From NCBI GenBank assembly GCA_018340805.1, contig JACMZG010001914.1, positions 30,900,899-30,964,898 on the forward strand: a DNA stretch of 64,000 bases, in the 5' to 3' direction. How positions within the stretch are numbered: position 1 is the stretch's first letter; each line of letters starts with the position of its first letter. Below the pieces are notes generated by a model. The model did not search any database and was not told the DNA's origin. It saw nothing but the letters and a program-made list of their open reading frames with translations. This document shows, piece by piece, positions 24,103 to 34,140 of the stretch. The stretch is from Microvelia longipes (Eukaryota > Arthropoda > Insecta > Hemiptera > Veliidae). The position numbers and the translations under genes were made by a program.

Positions 24103-24399
24103 CCTAATAATATTAATCTACAAATAAATAATCACCTTTATCAGAGTTTCTAAAACAAATTAGTTTTCTCCAAACCACTTCAAATACTGGCTGATGAGGA
24201 AACAAGAAATCAAGTCCCTAAGATCATCTTCAACCAACAAACTTTTCTTAGACCAACAAACCCTCTCATAATAATTCTTAGACAATCTGAAACAAGATCA
24301 TAAGTATTAAAGCAGGGGTCTCCAAACTGGGATATGCATACTGCAGGGGGTACACCAAAAATATATTAACAAATATTAATATAAATAAAAATAAAAAGA

Positions 24400-25083
24400 A
24401 TCGAACCGCTAAAGCGGGAAAACTATGATACTTGGAAACTACAAGCTAGAGCTATCCTAACTAAAAATGGCTTATGGAAATACGTGTCTGGAGAGAATCC
24501 CAAGCCAACTACATCCAAAGATGATATGGACAAATGGGATGAGGACGATCTTAATGCTAAATCTGATCTTATTCTCATAATATCTCCTGGCGAGTTAAAA
24601 CAAATTAAAAATTGTAAAACGTCAAAAGATATTTGGGACACGCTGTCAAACATATACCAAAGCAAAGGACCTGCTCGCAAAGCAGCATTACTTAAAACTT
24701 TAATTTTAAATCAAATGAACGACGATGACGATGTTCGGGATCATCTTAACAATTTCATAGAAACTGTTGACAAATTAGGCGATATGGATGTTAAAATAGA
24801 TAAAGATTTGCTCAGTATAATGATGCTTTACTCGTTACCCGCCAGTTACGAAAACTTTAGAATTGCGATAGAGTCACGAGACCAACTCCCAAACCCAGAA
24901 AGCCTAAAAATCAAAATTATTGAGGAAAATGAAGCTAGAAATAAAAATTATCCTTCTACTTCGAGTCAAGATGCGTTTGTCAGTAGAAATAATAAAAATT
25001 GGAGAAATAAAAATCGAAAACATAACTCGTGTCAAAATACAAATTTACAAAACAAAAAAGGTTTGACAATAAAACAAAAATAA
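24400..25083 (+). pseudogene. Ty1/copia Gag (N-terminus at element break)
   Basis: The frame opens at the element boundary without a Met: IEPLKRENYDTWKLQARAIL then TKNGLWKYVSGE. This is the beginning of the copia Gag domain (UBN2/DUF4219 type), followed by KDIWDTLSNIYQSKG and the MMLYSLPASYENF block. The zinc-knuckle region after it is broken by stops and frameshifts (25070-25190) and only CQCQ-like remnants are visible. Gag forms the virus-like particle of the retrotransposon. A few N-terminal residues and the whole 5' LTR are absent. Confidence 0.85.
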
Positions 25084-25190
25084 TGTAAATTTGAATAAAT
25101 CAAATTTTGAAAATAAAAATTGTCAGTGCCAAAATAAAAATAAACAAACACTAAAATTGGAAGAAAGTTATACAAGTACAGATAATTCAA

Positions 25191-26394
25191 ATGATACGTG
25201 GGTTAGATTCGGGTTGTACCTCACATTGCTGTGCAACTAAAGAAAAATTTGAAAATTTTAAAGAAAAATCTGGAACGTTAAATCTAGCATCGAAAGACGG
25301 GAAAACTAAAATAAAAGGGATGGGAGATGTAAAAATTGAAAAAAAAAATGTAACTCAAATCGATGTAATAAAGCTGAATGTAAATTAACTGTAACTTTGG
25401 CTGATACATTATTAGTGCCAAATCTCAGCACAAACTTACTATCAGTCAGTAAAGCCACAGATAAAGGGTGTACAGTTCTTTTCACTAAAAATAAAGCTAC
25501 AATAAGAAACAGACAAAAACAAACAGTTTTAACAGCACACAGAACTTCCAATGGTTTGTACGTAGTTAATGAATATCAACAAAGCTCTAAGCGGCCATTA
25601 ACTTACAAAGTAAACACATCAGAGGACGAAATAATCTCCTGGCATAAAAAACTGGGACATCTGAATGAGGGCGATCTAAAACAGGCTCAAAAGCATGAAT
25701 TACTAAATGGATTAAAGTTCAACCCGGCATCAAGTATTGGGGATTGTGAAACCTGTATAAAAGGGAAAATGTTCAGATTTCCATTTCGAAAAAACGAAGA
25801 ACCAAAAGCAACTGAACTTTTGGAGATAGTACATTCCGATATTTGGGGTCCATTTCCGACGCGATCACCCGGCGGTGCGCGGTATTACGTAACATTCATC
25901 GATGACGCGTCGCGATACTGTAAAATTTACTTCTTAAAACATAAAAGTGAAGTATTTGAAAGCTTTAAAACGAATTTGAGAGCTTTAAAGTCGAAAACTC
26001 ATTACATAGAAAAATAAAAAATCTACAAACTGACAACGCTGCAGAATACTGTAGCAAGGAATTCAATAAATTCTTAAAAACTTGTGGAATCAAACGAAGA
26101 TTATCAGCTCCGTATACTCCACAACAATGCGGTCTTGCTGAACGTAAAAACAGAACGTTGCTTGAACGGGCGCGGTGTATGATAATAGAAGCAAAATTAC
26201 CAGACATGTTCTGGGCGGAAGCTATAAATACAGCGAATTATCTTCTAAATCGGTCTCCTTGCAAATATTTAGGTGGGAAAATTCCGTATGAAAAATGGAC
26301 AGGAAAAACTCCATCAGTTCGGCATCTTCATATATTTGGTAATAAATCATTTGTTCTCAAAAAAGGGCCAAATAGTAGAAAAAAACAAAATTGA
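25191..26394 (+). pseudogene. Copia protease and integrase, frameshifted
   Basis: The protease active site DSGCTSHCC is at 25206. A frame change near 25375 leads into LTVTLADTLLVPNLSTNLLS, the pre-integrase zinc block (HKKLGHLN ... CETCIKGK) and the integrase core with HSDIWGPF and FIDDASRY. A second shift near 26015 is followed by LQTDNAAEYCSKEF and GLAERKNRTLLERARCM, giving the D, D and E of the catalytic triad. The residues survive, but at least two frameshifts separate the domains, so no functional polyprotein can be made. The domain order protease-integrase-RT-RNase H defines Ty1/copia against Ty3. Confidence 0.9.
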
Positions 26395-27892
26395 ACCCAA
26401 AACAGAAACTGGTATATTTATGGGGTATTCAGATACTTCCAAAGCTTATCGAATTTGGGTCCCTAGACTAAACAGAATCGTAACAAGTCGAGACGTAAAA
26501 ATTATTAATAAATTAAACCACAGCTATTCAACAGATAAAAATCAAAATTGGTTGCCAAATAAAAGTTCAAATAATCAAAATGATGATGAAAGTGATGAAG
26601 ATGACATAGTAATAGTTCCGATCAGAAAACAAAAAAATAATGTTGAAGAAATAAAAGAAGAATCCGATGATGACAACTCTGTCGTTGATAATCAAAGCGA
26701 TGACGAAAGTGATAATCAAAATGATGATGAAGGCGATGATCGAAATGATGACGATAATAATAATCAAAATAATGATAAGAATAATAAAGATCATGATAAT
26801 TATAATCAAAATAATAATAATGATAATCAAAATGTTGTTGATGTCCTTATCAATGAAAAAGATAATCAAAATAAAAATTCTGAAAATCTAGAAAGTGAAA
26901 GTTCAAAAAGGAAAACACAAGCTCCAGTTTGGACAAATGATGACATGTCGTACATTGCTGGTGAAATGGATGAGCATGAAGTTGACCAAACTGAATGGCA
27001 TGACGCAATTAAAAGCGAAATAAGATCGCACATCAAAAATGGAACTTGGGAAATAGTTAACAGAAAACCTGATAAAAATGTTATTAGCTATCGTATGATT
27101 TTCAAAAATAAACTTCATGCTGATGGAACCTTAGAAAGGAAAAAGGCTAGACTTGTTGCGCGAGGATTCGCTCAACAACCAAATGTTGATTACACTGAAA
27201 CATATGCTCCGGTTGCAAAATTAAATTCTATTCGGTTTTTACTTGGACTTGCCGCTGAAGAAAACTTAAAATTAGTTCAACTAGATGTCACTACCGCGTA
27301 CTTATACGGTAAAATCGAAGATGACATTGAAATTCATATGAAAATGCCTCCCTACTTAAATAAATTTTTACAAGAAATCATTCTCGATGAAAGTGGGAAT
27401 GAAGACCAAACCATTATGCTTAAAGCTAAAAGGATGCTTGAAGATATCAGAAAAGGAAAAGGTGAAAAGGTCTGCAATCTCAAACAAGCTCTCTATGGCT
27501 TGAAAAAGGCGGGGCGTCAGTGGTTCAAAAAGTTAGATGAAACTTTAGATGAACTTGGCTTCAAACCATCCGAGGCAGACCCTTGTATGTACATAGGTAC
27601 GATAGGGGGAGAAACGGTTATAATATCGGTGTACGTAGACGATCTGATCGTTGCATGGAAAACAGATAGCGCGATAAAGGAAACTAAAGAAAAATTAATG
27701 CATAAATTTGACTTGCGCGATATCGGTGAATTAAATTACTGTCTTGGTATAGAATTTTTGATTGATAAAAATAAAAACATAATTTCGGCAAATCAAAAGA
27801 AATATATAGAGGAAATTTTGCAAAAATATAATATGGAGAATTGTAAGACGGTGAACTCCTATGGAAGTCGGTCTGAAACTAGAGAAGGCTAA
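26385..27892 (+). pseudogene. Copia linker and reverse transcriptase
   Basis: The frame starts with the GIFMGYSDTSKAYRIWVP block, then a low-complexity Asn/Asp/Gln linker about 100 residues long (26560-26880, GAT/AAT-rich DNA). The copia RT follows: EWHDAIKSEIRSHIKNGTWE, ARLVARGFAQ, DVTTAYLYG, LKQALYGLKKAGRQWF and the catalytic YVDDLIV near 27630. Between DVTTAYLYG and LKQALYGLKK an unusual insert with LDESGNEDQ is present. The frame runs out at 27892, close to a shift into the RNase H frame. Confidence 0.9.
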
Positions 27893-28403
27893 ACCTGAAG
27901 ACAAGACGAGCGATTTCCCATATCAGAGTCTCATCGGATCTCTCATGTATTTAGCAGTCGCTACACGTCCTGATATAGCTTATGCTGTTAGTTTCCTGAG
28001 CCAGTACAACACTTGCTACAGTGACATTCATGTTCAGGCATTGAAAAGAGTCCTTAGATATGTCAAAGGCACGATGAACCTGTCTCTTACCTATAGGAAG
28101 ACTGGAAAGAATATATATGGACTGGCGGATGCTGATTGGGGTGCCTGTGTAGTTGACCACAAATCCTACACTGGATATGCCTTTATTCTAGCAGGAGGAC
28201 CTATAAGTTGGGAGTCAAGAAAACAACGTACGGTTGCTCTCTCCACCGCCGAAGCGGAGTACATGAGCTTGACTGAAGCTGCAAAAGAAGCTATCCACAT
28301 CAAACAGCTAGCTAATGATCTTAATCTATCACATGATAAGATTGTTATATTTAATGACAACCAAGCTGCACAAAGATTAGCTGTAAATCCAATTATCAGC
28401 TCA
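27861..28403 (+). pseudogene. Copia RT end and RNase H, 3'-truncated
   Basis: The shifted frame reads YQSLIGSLMYLAVATRPDIA and YAVSFLSQY, then RNase H with LADADWGACVVDHKSYTGY, STAEAEYMSLTEAAKEA and FNDNQAAQRLAVNP. It stops at SSKSF, exactly where the 92-bp palindrome begins, so the last part of RNase H, the polypurine tract and the 3' LTR are missing. The break is a rearrangement junction, not a stop in native sequence. Confidence 0.9.
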
Positions 28404-28598
28404 AAATCTTTCTAAGTTAGGATTTAGTAGAAACGATTATGGAAATCAAGTGATCCCTCGATTCACTAGAACATGTCTTTGGATTAAAGGGGACACCGAA
28501 TAGCATTGTCCCCTTTAATCCAAAGACATGTTCTAGTGAATCGAGGGATCACTTGATTTCCATAATCGTTTCTACTAAATCCTAACTTAGAAAGATTT
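28404..28598. repeat. Perfect 92-bp inverted repeat with 11-bp loop
   Basis: Arms 28404-28495 and 28507-28598 are exact reverse complements by eye, separated by CCGAATAGCAT. The right arm belongs to the minus-strand ORF1 relic; the left arm is its mirrored copy fused to the broken copia RNase H. Such a structure can come from fold-back template switching, a double-strand-break repair event or a sequencing chimera. Confidence 0.9.
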
Positions 28599-29395
28599 AG
28601 GTTCCAGAGGCTATTTAGAAACTCATTCTTTTTTAGGGTTTTATCAACACCAACTACAACAACAGCCTCCATAGGAAAACTAGGGATTGTTGCTACTAAA
28701 CCAAATTCTACAAATCTATCAAAAGATAATAAAGTATTCTCTGTCCTTAACAGATTTCACATTCAATAGACAAGCCACTTCATTATTTTAGTAATTACTC
28801 TTAAGACTTTAAGGTCTTGAGGTAATTCAGGCTTCAACTTATTAAAAATAGCATTTCTTAAAAGTTCTCTATCTTTTATTTGACCAAAAGAGAAAGGCTT
28901 GATCACCACACTGTTAATTAATCTAGGTATTCTGCTAGCTATCCTACTACTTTGAGCTGTTTGCTTTCCTTGTGATTTACTGGGTTCAATATTCTGAGCA
29001 CTGCTTTCAAAACAAGCATTACAGTATTATTACATTTATCAAAAACTACCTCAGCATATGTACTAGTTTTTCTGTTCACATGACTTTTATTCGTTTTAGT
29101 TTCTTTCATAGTGACTTGGTTTATGGAATCATATTGAGACAGAGATACTTTTTTACATGATGTTAAAGTATCGCTAGTTACAATACTACTAGTAGGGGGT
29201 CTATTGTTTACAATCTTATTACTCTGAGCAGCTAGTCTAACAAGTTCAAGAGAAAGATCATAAGATACTTGCTTCGCACTTGATATTAAACCGAGTTTTT
29301 TTATTACATCAGGATTTTTAATCTGATTCTTCTCTTCCCCTAAGACATGAATTACAGACTAATATTATAAAGGGATATAATATTATAAAATTTTA
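28484..29395 (-). pseudogene. Non-LTR retrotransposon ORF1-like relic
   Basis: Read on the minus strand from about 29390, broken frames give SHVNRKTSTYAEVVFDKCNN, then a shifted RIPRLINSVVIKPFSFGQIK and ELPQDLKVLRVITKIMK. The last open piece (28672-28484) is MEAVVVVGVDKTLKKNEFLN followed by SLWNLNLSKLGFSRNDYGNQ. A TYAEV word, an Ile-Lys-Pro block and a later IxxV-type RNA-binding stretch are arranged as in Gag-like ORF1 proteins of hemipteran jockey/RTE-type elements. No ORF2 follows because the relic ends in the palindrome. Identification is from general layout only. Confidence 0.45.
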
Positions 29396-30232
29396 ATTTT
29401 GATAAAAGACAGATTTGTAGTAAGATGGGTTCCCAAGGCCAGAGGCCAGCTTCTATCTGTAAACTGCTCCTATAGTAGAACAGACCACAGATGCTCTCTT
29501 TGCAATGTTCAAGAAGGAAACATTAAACTAAGTAAGGGAAATCTCTTTACCTAATTATAATTGTGGTGAAATACAGCCTGTCATTGTAGGGCTTAAAATT
29601 TGTGTGTCTGCTTCTTGCTTTGACATGATTAATGAGTGGCTCGATTATCTTCTAAAATATTCTGAACACACCTCACAGGTGTGTGCACCTGTGCTCACTA
29701 TCACAGGTGCTGCTTTAATGTAGCTGCAACAGAAGAAAATTACATTATTAGAAAATAGCAAACTATAGAATTTATAAATGTATACACTCAATGTAAAAAT
29801 TGTTAATTTATTATAAGAAAAACTGATAGCTATAATACCAGAGTCATAAATATTTTATAGACAACTAATAAAGTTTTACACACATGACATATTATATAAG
29901 AATAAAGTATCAAATCAGTTGTCAATCAATACAGAGTATTTGACTTTATATTTAGGTATAGATTTATTATTTTGTGAATCAAGTGAAACACACAATTATT
30001 TTACAATGAACAGGGCACGTCTCGGAAAGGGGCTAATATAAAAAAATAAATACATGCTGTAGGGATTTAGCTGCAGTCAAACTTTTTTGTATAAAAATAT
30101 TTATAAAAAATTAGGTCTCTCTATAAGCCATTGGAAAATGATATTATTATCTCGACAAAGGTTCTATTGAAGCATACCTTGAGCCTCCATGACCTTGTTC
30201 AATCAATAAAAATTATTGTTTTCAATAAATTC
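29396..30232. other. Spacer, no gene; small palindromic cluster
   Basis: A short cluster of CACAGGTG/CACCTGTG words at 29670-29715 can form a small hairpin. Nothing else was recognised. Confidence 0.4.
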
Positions 30233-30579
30233 AATTTTTACAGGTAGAGGGTTGAAAGAGCCTCAAATAATGCTGTAAATGTTACATGGGATTTTATTAT
30301 GGTTAAAAACTTCATGCTAGGGTGGAATTGTAGTCCCAGGGACAAAACATTAAGTCCTTTTGTTCACCAAGGAGGGTGAGAGGTGATAAGAGAAGAGGAA
30401 GTCAATTGTTATTAATAAAACAGGGACATAAACAACTTGACCAAATCAAACAGAGAGGACAAGTTAGCTTACATCAGGATCTTCTTAAGAAAATAGACAA
30501 AAAGACAGATACCTTTTAACGATTGATAAGTCTTTATACAAACATTCAAAAAGATATCAAACCTTGAACTGTCAAAAAT

Positions 30580-31374
30580 ACAATAAATAAATAAATAAAA
30601 ATCTTTATTTGCATAAATACTAATACAAGTACAATGGCAAATCGTCAAATGTACAAAAATTAGAAGTAACATAAATTACTCAAACATAATTTTATTGGAG
30701 AAGTACTTATTAATACTATAAAAAGGCTGCTCTGTCAAGGCTTTTTTGAAATGATCTATTGGCAACTCTTGAATTTTACATTAAATGATTAAACAGTTAA
30801 CCCCCTATACACTATGACCCACTCCTGACTTCTTAAGTCTATGAGTTAGTATTGTAAGTACATTTTTATTCTTTGTATTATATCTATGATAATCACTATT
30901 GTTTTTAAATTTATTTAAGTTCTTTTAATAAAGAGCACAGAATTAAAAATAAAAAGATTTTATGACAGTCATTATTGCCAGTCTCTTAAAGGAAGATTGA
31001 CAGTGTGAACCAGGTTTGGCTCCGTTATTCTTCTAATTATTTTTTTTTGATAAATATGCAATGGATCTAAATGACGTGTCCCAGGCATAATAGCATAATT
31101 TAACCTGCTCGAACAAGAGCTTTGTAGACGAGCACAAGAGTTTTTCTGGTAACGAGTCTTTTAACTTTCTAAAACAATAAGTACTAGCAATACTTTTAGT
31201 CATTGTTGTGACATGGTCTCTCCAATTTAATTTACCGTCAATAGTGACTCCCAGAAATTTTACTGGTTGTTGTTTGTAATCAAGTCGGAGACTTATGATT
31301 AATGACTGTGTTTTATCAATTATTGTAATGACATGTATAAAACTAATGAATACATATATAGGCAGTATCCTCAC
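30580..31374 (-). pseudogene. Non-LTR RT C-terminal fragment (same family as 2589-3231)
   Basis: The minus strand reads QPVKFLGVTIDGKLNWRDHV and ASTYCFRKLKDSLPEKLL, followed after stops by HRYNTKNKNVLTILTHRLKK. These correspond block for block to KLLGIILDSKLSW and HNYKTRNRCVLTIPSHRL of the plus-strand copy at 2.6-3.2 kb. The 3' end is (AAATAAAT)n near 30583-30600 as seen on the plus strand. Several stops and shifts make it inactive. It sits in segmental duplication copy 1 and is absent from copy 2. Confidence 0.75.
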
Positions 31375-31866
31375 TATGGTCTAGGACTATACCATACATA
31401 ATAGCATAGCAGTTTGGAAACAATTCATTCGGGATGAGGAAAAGCCTTATTTTTAAGAGAATAAAAACACATAACAAACTTGTGTATAATAGTCTACTAA
31501 GGCATCAGTAAAATATAGAGAAAATAAAAATATCATTATCAGTAGTGGAGCTGTAAAAAATTAACTAATGCTGATAATGTAAATAAATAGAAGAGGGAAT
31601 TGGTTATAGCAACAATAGGAGGTATTGGTTACAGACATAATAGAAATAAAAATAATGTTACAAGTAATGGGAGTAGAGTAGTAATAGTAATGAGAGTTTA
31701 GTCATAGCTCTAAAAGTAATACTAGTAATTAGTGGACACAATATAATTGTGAGACATTGCACAAAACTCGTTAGTATCAAATGATACCTAGTTATTATAA
31801 ATTATAGTAGTTACTATATAGTTGTAAGTAGTATTAAAAGTTATATAGCTAACAATAATATAAATA

Positions 31867-32077
31867 TATCATTTGATACTACCGTGTTTTGCAAAACATG
31901 AATAGATGACACAATATAATTGTGCGAGAGACATCTATGAATAACAAGCAAAAAGCAATACTACATCTAGGAACTGTTCCATCATTCGACATTCGTAATC
32001 ATTGATGGCTCAACATTTCCTAGGTGTCTTTCGCACAATTATATTGTGTCTATTCATGCTTAGCAAAACACGGTAGT
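31867..32077. mobile_element. Hairpin element D, copy 1
   Basis: The left end TATCATTTGATACTACCGTG and the right end AGCAAAACACGGTAGT are inverted. Inside are inverted arms ACACAATATAATTGTGCGAG and CGCACAATTATATTGTGT around a unique centre with AAGCAAAAAGCAATACTACA. It is non-coding and directly abuts repeat family B copy 2. Confidence 0.8.
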
Positions 32078-32500
32078 CTTAGGGTCACCTAAACTAAAGA
32101 AGTACCCTAATAATATTAGTCTACAAATAAATAATCACCTTTATAGTTTCTAAAACAAATTAGTTTTCTCCAAACCACTGCAAATACTGGCTCAAGAAAT
32201 CAAGTCCCTAAGATCATCTTCAACCAACAAACTTTTCTTTGAATGACAAACCCTCTCACAATATTTTTTAGACAATCTGAAACAAGATAATAAGTATTAG
32301 AGCAGGGGTCTCCAAACTGGGATTCGTGTACTCCAGGGGGTGCGCTAGACCTTAACAGGGGTACGCCAAAAATATGTTAAAATATATTAACAAATATTAA
32401 TATAAATAAAATATAAAAAAATATTGGAAAAACTTGTAAAGGGATCGAAGAAGGTGGTCAACATATATTATGTTTAAACTAATAAGTATAATAATAATGT
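32078..32500 (+). mobile_element. Repeat family B, copy 2 (lacks the Penelope insertion)
   Basis: It starts CTTAGGGTCACCTAAACTAA and passes without interruption through ACCCTAATAATATTAGTCTA, the point occupied by the Penelope-like element in copy 1. It continues through CAGGGGTCTCCAAACTGGGA and a longer G-rich end (GTACTCCAGGGGGTGCGCTA) to about 32420, then diverges. Terminal words resemble hAT-type ends. Confidence 0.8.
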
Positions 32501-32554
32501 TCAGAGGTGGACTGAGCCAAAAAGGTCCAACGTGGGTTTGGCCGAAAAGAGCCC

Positions 32555-32789
32555 AAACCTAAATAAATAAATAAACCTTTATTATTTCATTATGAAGTAT
32601 AGCCTTAGCACAAAACAATAGAAATTCGTCAATTAAATAACATTACAAAACTTATTACTAAAAACAACGGGCAACACTTACAGAACAAACAAACATTGAA
32701 AAACACACTTATATCACAATTATTATTTTAAATTCCTTTGACTAGGTATTCCCTAATACTATAAAATAAATTTTTTTTAAACTCTAGAA
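32555..32789 (-). mobile_element. Probable non-LTR 3' end fragment
   Basis: TAAATAAATAAATAAACCTT on the plus strand is a reversed (TTTA)n tail, followed by a 3'-UTR-like AT-rich stretch up to the start of duplication C copy 2. No protein block remains. Confidence 0.4.
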
Positions 32790-33860
32790 TTTTTACAGGT
32801 AGAGGGTTGAAAGAGCCTCAAATAATGCTGTAAATGTTACATGGGATTTTATTATGGTTAAAAACTTCATGCTAGGGTGGCATTGTAATCCCAGGGACAA
32901 AACATTAAGTCCTTTTGTTCACCAAGGAGGGTGAGAGGTGATAAGAGAAGAGGAAGTCAATTGTTATTAAAAAAACACGGACATAAACAACTTGACCAAA
33001 TCAAACAGAGAGGACAAGTTAGCTTACATCAGGATCTTCTTAAGAAAATAGACAACAAGACAGATACCTTTTAACGATTGATAAGTCTTTATACAAACAT
33101 TCAAAAAGATATCAAACCTCGAACTGTCAAAAATACAATTATTGACAATAATTAAATACAGTTTTTAATCAAATAAAAATGGAGAGAAATAATTTATGTA
33201 TATAACATGTGACATACTCACTAAAGTGACAAACACAAACTTAAGTAACGTATGTGACCGATGGTGTTGCAAGCTTACAAAGCGAAATACATCCCTTTGT
33301 ATGTACTGGACCTATAAAAAATAAACTAATGCTGATAATTTATATAAATAGAAGGAGGAATTGGTTATAGCAACAGTAGGAGGTATTGGTTACAGACATA
33401 ATAGAAATACAAAAAATAGGATTACAGTAGAGAGAGGAACAGTAGGATTACAGTAATGAGAGTTTAGTCATAGCTCTAAAAGTAATACTAGTAATTAGTG
33501 GGCAAAATATAATTGTGAGACATTGCACAAAACTCGTTAGTATCAAATGATACCTAGTTATTATAAATTATAGTAGTTACTATATAGCTGTAAATAGTAC
33601 TAATAGTTATATAGCTAACAATAATATAAATATATCATTTGATACTACCGTGTTTTGCAAAAGAAGAATAGTTCACACAATATCATTGTGCGAGAGACAC
33701 CTAGGAAATGTAACAAGCAAAAAGCAATGCTACATCTAGGAACTGTTCGATCATTCGACATTCTTCATCATTGATGGCTCGACATTTCCTAGGTGTCTCT
33801 CGCACAATTATATTGTGCCAACTATTCATGTTTTGCAAAACACAGTAGTATCAAATGATA
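32790..33860. repeat. Segmental duplication C, copy 2
   Basis: It matches 30236-30576 and 31545-32077. In place of the RT fragment, copy 2 has 33135-33310 (with AACGTATGTGACCGATGGTG). It ends in hairpin element D copy 2. Confidence 0.85.
33633..33860. mobile_element. Hairpin element D, copy 2 (most symmetric)
   Basis: It starts TATCATTTGATACTACCGTG and ends TAGTATCAAATGATA. Inner inverted arms are ATTGTGCGAGAGACACCTAG and CTAGGTGTCTCTCGCACAAT, with a ~65-bp centre. The 228-bp unit could fold over nearly its whole length. Confidence 0.85.
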
Positions 33861-34018
33861 TATGTTTTGCTATCCATGCATAATGGCGGTAAGAGAGCAC
33901 CACTCGTCTCTGGTAAATACTTCACATTACATTCTTCGGAATTAATTGAAGGTCAGAGTGAGTTCAGGCTCTGTCGGTGCCCTGATGATTTAGACGTAAC
34001 GAAACAGAGTGGGACATG

Positions 34019-34140
34019 ACATTATGTCGAGCCATCAATGATGACGAATGTCGAATGATGGAACAGTTACCAGATGTAGCATCTGGTCTAGCATCTTTTT
34101 GCTTGTTACATTTCCTAGGTGTCTCTCGCACAATTATTTT
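34019..34140. mobile_element. Hairpin element D, copy 3 (one arm only, opposite orientation)
   Basis: The centre (GAGCCATCAATGATGACGAA) is the reverse complement of the centre in copies 1 and 2, followed by one arm CCTAGGTGTCTCTCGCACAA. The other arm is missing. Another solo arm lies at 56925-56947. Confidence 0.8.

Larger units (their letters stand above)
22708..24399 (+). mobile_element. Repeat family B, copy 1, interrupted by a Penelope-like insertion
   Basis: The left piece (TCTTAGGGTCACCTAAACTA, 22708-22749) and right piece (24103-24399) together match the continuous copy at 32077-32420. The right part runs through AATAATCACCTTTATCAGAG and GCAGGGGTCTCCAAACTGGG to TATTAACAAATATTAATATA, where copia sequence takes over. 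CAGGGGTCTCCAAACT resembles a hAT-type terminus, so part of the repeat may be a non-autonomous hAT relic. Confidence 0.75.
30233..32077. repeat. Segmental duplication C, copy 1 (carries RT insertion)
   Basis: Sequence from TTTTTACAGGTAGAGGGTTG (30236) to TGTCAAAAATACAAT (30576), and again from about 31545 to 32077, matches copy 2 at 32790-33860 closely. About 970 bp with a minus-strand RT fragment replaces about 180 bp of copy 2. Shared words include TTAACGATTGATAAGTCTTT and TAGCAACA.TAGGAGGTATTG. Confidence 0.85.

Noticed and set aside
25306..28360. Open frames antisense to the copia element (e.g. 26567-26869, Ile-rich)
   Set aside because: Shadows of the sense copia frames and of the GAT/AAT-rich linker.
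24484..28415. The copia element as an active retrotransposon
   Set aside because: At least four frameshifts and no LTRs.
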